Part shown: positions 63,319 to 64,000 of the stretch, piece by piece
How the letters are laid out: each line of letters starts with the position of its first letter
How positions within the stretch are numbered: the first letter of the stretch is position 1
NCBI GenBank assembly: GCA_964520905.1
Contig: CAZFQL010000018.1
Span: 1 to 64,000, forward strand
Direction: 5' to 3'
Source: JAGVIE01 sp964520905
Lineage (GTDB): Bacteria; Bacteroidota; Ignavibacteria; UBA10030; SZUA-254
Length of the DNA stretch: 64,000 nt
The notes under the pieces: model-generated
Seen by the model: only the letters and a program-made list of their open reading frames with translations
Database searches by the model: none
Told to the model about the DNA's origin: nothing
Position numbers and translations under genes: made by a program

Positions 63319-64000
63319 TCAATAATCTCTCCTCAACGCTCTCCTTCCTACCACGAGTGATATCGCACCGATGATGATAGATATAATGAAGAAAGCTAAC
63401 ACTGCATAATTCAAATTTGCCAAATCAAACGGAATCCCTTTGAGTATCAAACCAAAGTAGCCATTGAGCGGCAGGAAAACAATCGCCACCATAATCGTGA
63501 GATAGATAATGCTTATCAAGAACGTAACCGTTGCGCTCTGTGACGATGCGACACGGATCGGGTTTTTCTCTTTGAAGTCGGAAAAATAACTGCCCGCGCC
63601 AAGATTCAACCCGACAAACGCAAATGCAACACTCACCATTATAACAGATGCAGATTGAACCAGAACAGGGTATGCCCACAACGACCTGTGCGAAAATATT
63701 ACAAGAATCTCGCTCATCAATAGTATAGGAATAAAGGCGATCAGGTATTTCAGCCAGAATATCTTGGTGCGCTTCACGGGTGCGCTCAGTACCGACCAGA
63801 AGTTTGTACCTTCGATGCTGATACCCGGGAATACGAACCTTAGCGCAATCGAGGCAATTAAGAACGCATTGAACAAAAGCAGCACCATATACGATACTGT
63901 TTGTAGGAACGGCAGGTTCTGCTTGAGGTTTATGTTGGCAACACTCACGACGAACGTTATCACTAAAATCGTGATAATGCCGAGATGAATCCACTGGCTC
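63319..64000 (-). CDS. ABC-exporter-like membrane protein (partial, cut by right edge)
   Basis: The frame is open to the window edge: upstream of a GTG at 63963 it continues SQWIHLGIITILVITFVVS, so the N-terminus is missing. About 227 residues are visible with six hydrophobic segments. The stretch FVFPGISIEGTNFWSVLSAPVKRTKIFWLKYL resembles PF16949-type putative ABC exporter membrane subunits. It ends GRRALRRDY. Its ATPase partner should lie beyond the right edge. Confidence 0.7.
   Translation of the reverse strand, partial: SQWIHLGIITILVITFVVSVANINLKQNLPFLQTVSYMVLLLFNAFLIASIALRFVFPGISIEGTNFWSVLSAPVKRTKIFWLKYLIAFIPILLMSEILVIFSHRSLWAYPVLVQSASVIMVSVAFAFVGLNLGAGSYFSDFKEKNPIRVASSQSATVTFLISIIYLTIMVAIVFLPLNGYFGLILKGIPFDLANLNYAVLAFFIISIIIGAISLVVGRRALRRDY

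Noticed and set aside
1..64000. CRISPR arrays, insertion sequences, tRNA or rRNA genes
   Set aside because: No spaced direct repeats, transposase ORFs or cloverleaf-forming sequences were recognised in the intergenic regions inspected by eye; a tRNAscan or repeat search would settle this.

Overview
The window is about 40% GC and looks like chromosome from a member of the FCB group, most likely an Ignavibacteria/Chlorobi-side Bacteroidota lineage. Several secreted proteins end in a type IX secretion (T9SS) C-terminal domain with the QNYPNPFNP signature. There is a PorV/PorQ-type protein, TonB receptors with a carboxypeptidase-like N-terminal domain, and a 31-residue AURKAIP1/COX24-type protein. 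Many genes have Shine-Dalgarno sites (AAGGAG), and several intergenic regions hold TTGnnn-N17-TAnnnT promoters, unlike classical Bacteroidia. Genus-level assignment is not possible from the sequence alone. Almost all genes are on the minus strand; the exceptions are at 14233, 27207 and 56769.

Layout. 1-10 kb: secreted or surface proteins (a subtilase/beta-helix protein cut by the left edge, a small T9SS cargo, a tail-fibre-like protein, a beta-helix protein and a 1256-aa S8-like peptidase). 10-28 kb: housekeeping genes (HIT, EF-G-like GTPase, YtxH, HU, SppA, Hsp20, TrxB, QueG, ferredoxin, RsmI, AI-2E, Dut). 28-30.6 kb: a cobalamin unit with promoter, riboswitch, attenuator, BtuB-like receptor and a small membrane protein. 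30.6-36 kb: a poly-gamma-glutamate (PGA) locus, pgsB-pgsC-pgsW, followed by a duplicated periplasmic protein, an outer-membrane barrel and a PghP-type PGA hydrolase. 36-40 kb: a large BNR-repeat T9SS protein and a truncated gamma-glutamyltransferase. 40-53.5 kb: an envelope locus with a TonB receptor behind a Fur-type box, a giant T9SS cargo, PorV, a degenerate PIG-L-like protein, an NHL protein, SSB and a barrel protein. 53.5-64 kb: aminotransferase, amidohydrolase, MazG, PhoH, a LysM/lipoprotein pair, RadC, a receptor-type binding protein, a TPR protein and an ABC-exporter-like membrane protein cut by the right edge.

How the genes fit together. The most notable system is the PGA locus. PgsB and PgsC make and export PGA across the inner membrane, PgsW replaces the usual PgsA/CapA, and two unfamiliar genes (a periplasmic duplicated-domain protein and an outer-membrane barrel) sit in the overlapping gene chain ahead of a PGA hydrolase. 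This suggests a two-membrane version of PGA synthesis, export and turnover. The cobalamin unit carries a complete aptamer with terminator, antiterminator and anti-antiterminator, all readable in the sequence. The Fur-box TonB/T9SS/PorV region may be an iron-responsive uptake and surface-display unit. No tRNA, rRNA, insertion sequence or CRISPR array was recognised.
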